DNA of 64,000 nt from Kaistella carnis. Its GTDB lineage: Bacteria; Bacteroidota; Bacteroidia; Flavobacteriales; Weeksellaceae. The stretch lies in NCBI RefSeq assembly GCF_003860585.1, contig NZ_CP034159.1:3162001-3226000 (forward strand). The letters are read 5' to 3'. Shown one piece after another: positions 61,900-64,000 of the stretch; the stretch's first letter is position 1, and the number at the start of each line of letters is the position of its first letter. The translations under genes were made by a program, and so were the position numbers. The notes beneath the pieces are model-generated. The model did not search any database, was not told the origin of the DNA, and was given only the letters and a program-made list of their open reading frames with translations.

Positions 61900-63411
61900 A
61901 TGAAAATTTTTTCTGCCCAACAAATTAAAAAATGGGATGCTTTCTCCATTTTAAATAACCCTATTTCTTCCCTACAACTGATGGAAATTGCGGCAGGTTC
62001 CTGTGTGGAATGGATCATAAAAAACTATGATCCTGCACATTCTTTTTGCTTTTTTTGTGGCAACGGAAATAATGGCGGCGACGGTTTTGCGTTGGCAAGA
62101 TTATTATACGAAAAAGGTTTCGATGTGACTGTATTTGCTGATCAGAATAAAAAATTTTCAGCCGAGGCTTTGGTCAATTTCGAAAGATGCAAAGCGATTT
62201 CAGGAATTGATATTTTTGGTTTCGAGCACTTCAATGATTTCTCTTTTAATGAAAGTACAGTGATTATTGACGCCCTTTTTGGCATCGGACTGAACCGACC
62301 TGTTGAAGAAGCGACCGCAAAACTAATTTCATTTCTTAATGACTTGAATTTTCCCAAAGTTTCTATTGATATTCCTTCAGGTTTAATACCTGATGAAATG
62401 ATTGGGGTAAATGCAGCGGTCTTTAAAGCAGATCACACATTGACTTTTCAATCCTGGAAGAAGTCATTTTTCCATCCGGAAAGCGGCATCTTTTGTGGAA
62501 AGATTCAGGTCTTTGATATTGGTTTAAGCAAAGAATTTTATACTCATGAAATAACGAATGATTATATCATCGACGATTCACTAATTCACGAAACTTACAA
62601 GCCAAGAAGTGAATTTTCTCACAAAGGAACTTTTGGAAAGGCAACGATTGTCGCTGGCAGCTTCGGAAAAATTGGCGCAGCAGTAATGGCGACGAAGGCT
62701 TGTTTGCGCTCAGGAAGCGGGATCACTTTTGTTACTGCACCAAACTGCGGGTACGAAATCCTACAAAATAGTTGTCCGGAAGCCATGTTTATTTCGGGAG
62801 GTCAGAATTATATCGTCGATTTTGATTTTGAAGAAAATTCTACGTTTGGAATAGGTCCGGGATTAGGAACACATCCGGGAACAGAAACCGCTATTTTAAA
62901 ATTTTTAAAAAACACTATTAAACCTGTTGTTATTGATGCAGATGCTTTAAATATAATTTCGGAAAATTCCGAACATTTAAAACTCCTTCCAAAGAAATCA
63001 ATTATTACTCCTCATCCAAAAGAATTTGAGCGACTTTTCGGACAAACTCAGAACTCTTTTGAAAGATTAAGACTTGCCCGACAAAAAGCCGAGGAATTAC
63101 AGATTTTCATTGTTCTGAAAGATCATCATACGCAGGTTATTACTCCCCAAAATCAAGTGTATTACAATATCACGGGAAATTCTGGAATGGCGAAAGGCGG
63201 AAGCGGAGATGCCTTGTTAGGAATTATAACGGCTCTTTTAGCGCAAGGTTATTCGTCACAACATGCTGCAATTTTCGGAGTTTGGCTCCACGGAAAAGCA
63301 GGAGATTTTGCTGGAGAGAAGTTTTCCAAAGAAGCCATGTTACCCTCTGATTTAATTGAAGAGATTGGAAATGTATTTAAATTTTTGGCCAAAAAAAATC
63401 CTTCCGATTGA
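61900..63411 (+). CDS. nnr: Bifunctional NAD(P)H-hydrate epimerase/dehydratase
   Basis: This 503-residue protein repairs damaged NAD(P)H hydrates. The N-terminal YjeF domain (about 1-215) has MKIFSAQQIKKWD, FCGNGNNGGDGFALARLL and VIIDALFGIGLNRPVE. The C-terminal ribokinase-like dehydratase domain (about 235-500) has SHKGTFGKATIVAGS, GIGPGLGTHPG, VIDADALNIIS and NSGMAKGGSGDALLGII with the conserved catalytic Asp. Length and domain order are normal. The start ATG 61900 is clear. Confidence 0.95.
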   Translation: MKIFSAQQIKKWDAFSILNNPISSLQLMEIAAGSCVEWIIKNYDPAHSFCFFCGNGNNGGDGFALARLLYEKGFDVTVFADQNKKFSAEALVNFERCKAISGIDIFGFEHFNDFSFNESTVIIDALFGIGLNRPVEEATAKLISFLNDLNFPKVSIDIPSGLIPDEMIGVNAAVFKADHTLTFQSWKKSFFHPESGIFCGKIQVFDIGLSKEFYTHEITNDYIIDDSLIHETYKPRSEFSHKGTFGKATIVAGSFGKIGAAVMATKACLRSGSGITFVTAPNCGYEILQNSCPEAMFISGGQNYIVDFDFEENSTFGIGPGLGTHPGTETAILKFLKNTIKPVVIDADALNIISENSEHLKLLPKKSIITPHPKEFERLFGQTQNSFERLRLARQKAEELQIFIVLKDHHTQVITPQNQVYYNITGNSGMAKGGSGDALLGIITALLAQGYSSQHAAIFGVWLHGKAGDFAGEKFSKEAMLPSDLIEEIGNVFKFLAKKNPSD

Positions 63412-63425
63412 TGGAAGGATGATTT
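63393..63425. terminator. Terminator overlapping the nnr stop codon
   Basis: AAAATCCTTCC / GGAAGGATGATTT stem around GATTGAT. The nnr stop codon (63409-63411) lies in the loop, so the hairpin is part of the coding end. Confidence 0.7.
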
Positions 63426-63446
63426 GAGTTGTACTTCTATTAGGAC

Positions 63447-64000
63447 TTATTCAGGTTTAGAATTTTCCTCTTCTGTTATCATTCTGTTTTTTGAGGTGAA
63501 CATAATGACAAATCCTGCGATCATAAAAGGAATCGATAGGACCTGTCCCGTATTTAGTCCTGCAAATTGAATAAATTCATCGCCTTGAGGTTCTTTCAAA
63601 TACTCTACAAAGAAACGTACGGCCCAAAGAATAATAAAGAAAAGGCCAAATAACCAGCCTTGCTGATATTTTTTGTTCGTGTAACGGTATAAGATCCACA
63701 ACAGAATAAATAATAAGAAATAACCGCCTGCTTCAAAAAGTTGCGTGGGATAACGCGGCACAATCGGTCCATATTCCGAACTTTGCTGTGGAAAGAGGAT
63801 GGCAAATGGAGAGTTTTCCGGTGCGGGTTTACCAATAATTTCTGAATTAAAAAAGTTTCCAATTCTTACAAATGCGCCTCCCAAAGCCACTGGAATTCCA
63901 ATTCTGTCATACACCCAGAAAGGATTTTTCTTGATGATCTTATAGGCATAATATAAGGTAGTGAAAATAAGTGCAATGGTCGCTCCATGGCTTGCAAGTC
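63447..64000 (-). CDS. lgt: Prolipoprotein diacylglyceryl transferase, 5' end outside the window
   Basis: About 184 residues are visible, because the frame continues to the window edge. GLASHGATIA-type sequence (LASHGATIALIF) and VYDRIGIPVALGGAFVRIGNFFNSEIIG hold the conserved HGA and R-x-GNFxNxE signature of Lgt, followed by helices (YFLLFILLWILYRY, WLFGLFFIILWAVRFFVEYLKEP). It adds the diacylglyceryl group to the lipobox cysteine of prolipoproteins, so it should process the lipoproteins listed here (YceI, CIA30, MsrA). Confidence 0.95.
   Translation of the reverse strand, partial: LASHGATIALIFTTLYYAYKIIKKNPFWVYDRIGIPVALGGAFVRIGNFFNSEIIGKPAPENSPFAILFPQQSSEYGPIVPRYPTQLFEAGGYFLLFILLWILYRYTNKKYQQGWLFGLFFIILWAVRFFVEYLKEPQGDEFIQFAGLNTGQVLSIPFMIAGFVIMFTSKNRMITEEENSKPE

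Overview
The window is a 64 kb stretch of a Flavobacteriia chromosome, most like the Chryseobacterium/Kaistella group of Weeksellaceae. The main signs are a type IX secretion system gene (porT) directly behind menG, a giant SprB-repeat protein with a type B sorting domain, TAnnTTTG-type -7 promoter boxes, a PNGase F type II glycosidase, and AT-rich compact gene order. There are no rRNA or tRNA genes and no CRISPR array. One insertion sequence is present. The organism assignment is inferred from gene content, not from a database search.

Layout. 0-6 kb (minus strand): a YeiH-type transporter cut by the window edge, its LysR regulator, a 130-bp palindromic element, two small DUF genes, and a K+/H+ antiporter plus Usp operon. 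6-16.6 kb: small lipoprotein and membrane genes, two lone defence candidates (a 614-aa PD-(D/E)XK nuclease-like protein and an AbiH homologue), a split transketolase, a frame-broken secreted protein gene and an SSS symporter. 17-24 kb: an efflux and stress block (Bcr/CflA MFS, TMEM175 channel, GNAT, catalase, GNAT, OsmC, pirin, DHA2 MFS). 24-33 kb: asnB, a GMC oxidoreductase, PNGase F, an RsmB-like methyltransferase, PhnA and an orphan ABC ATPase. 33-46.4 kb: YceI, a second frame-broken gene, msrA, alaS, a metallophosphoesterase, a KAS III enzyme, menG-porT, zapA followed by a 6S-like RNA, and rny. 46.8-54 kb: one 2402-codon surface protein gene. 54-64 kb: a thioesterase, a BON-LysM protein, an ArsC-like protein, an IS1595-family element, gcvT, idi, a HAD-like gene with a phosphoglycerate dehydrogenase, mscL, nnr and a partial lgt.

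How the genes work together. menG (menaquinone), idi (isoprenoid supply) and porT (secretion) are core functions. PorT belongs to the machine expected to export the giant type B sorting-domain protein. Catalase, OsmC, pirin and MsrA form a redox-defence theme.

Beyond the genes, the window holds a dispersed intergenic repeat family: three close copies of about 86-122 bp and two diverged ones. It also has a 130-bp imperfect palindrome, a twin palindrome overlapping a stop codon, a 6S-like RNA behind zapA, and an IS insertion with an 8-bp target duplication that has moved the gcvT terminator about 1 kb away from its gene. Two genes each look broken by a pair of frame changes at short homopolymer runs, which is either decay or assembly error. 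I found no gene cluster that I would call an undescribed system. The best candidates for new biology are the 614-aa nuclease-like protein and the repeat family.
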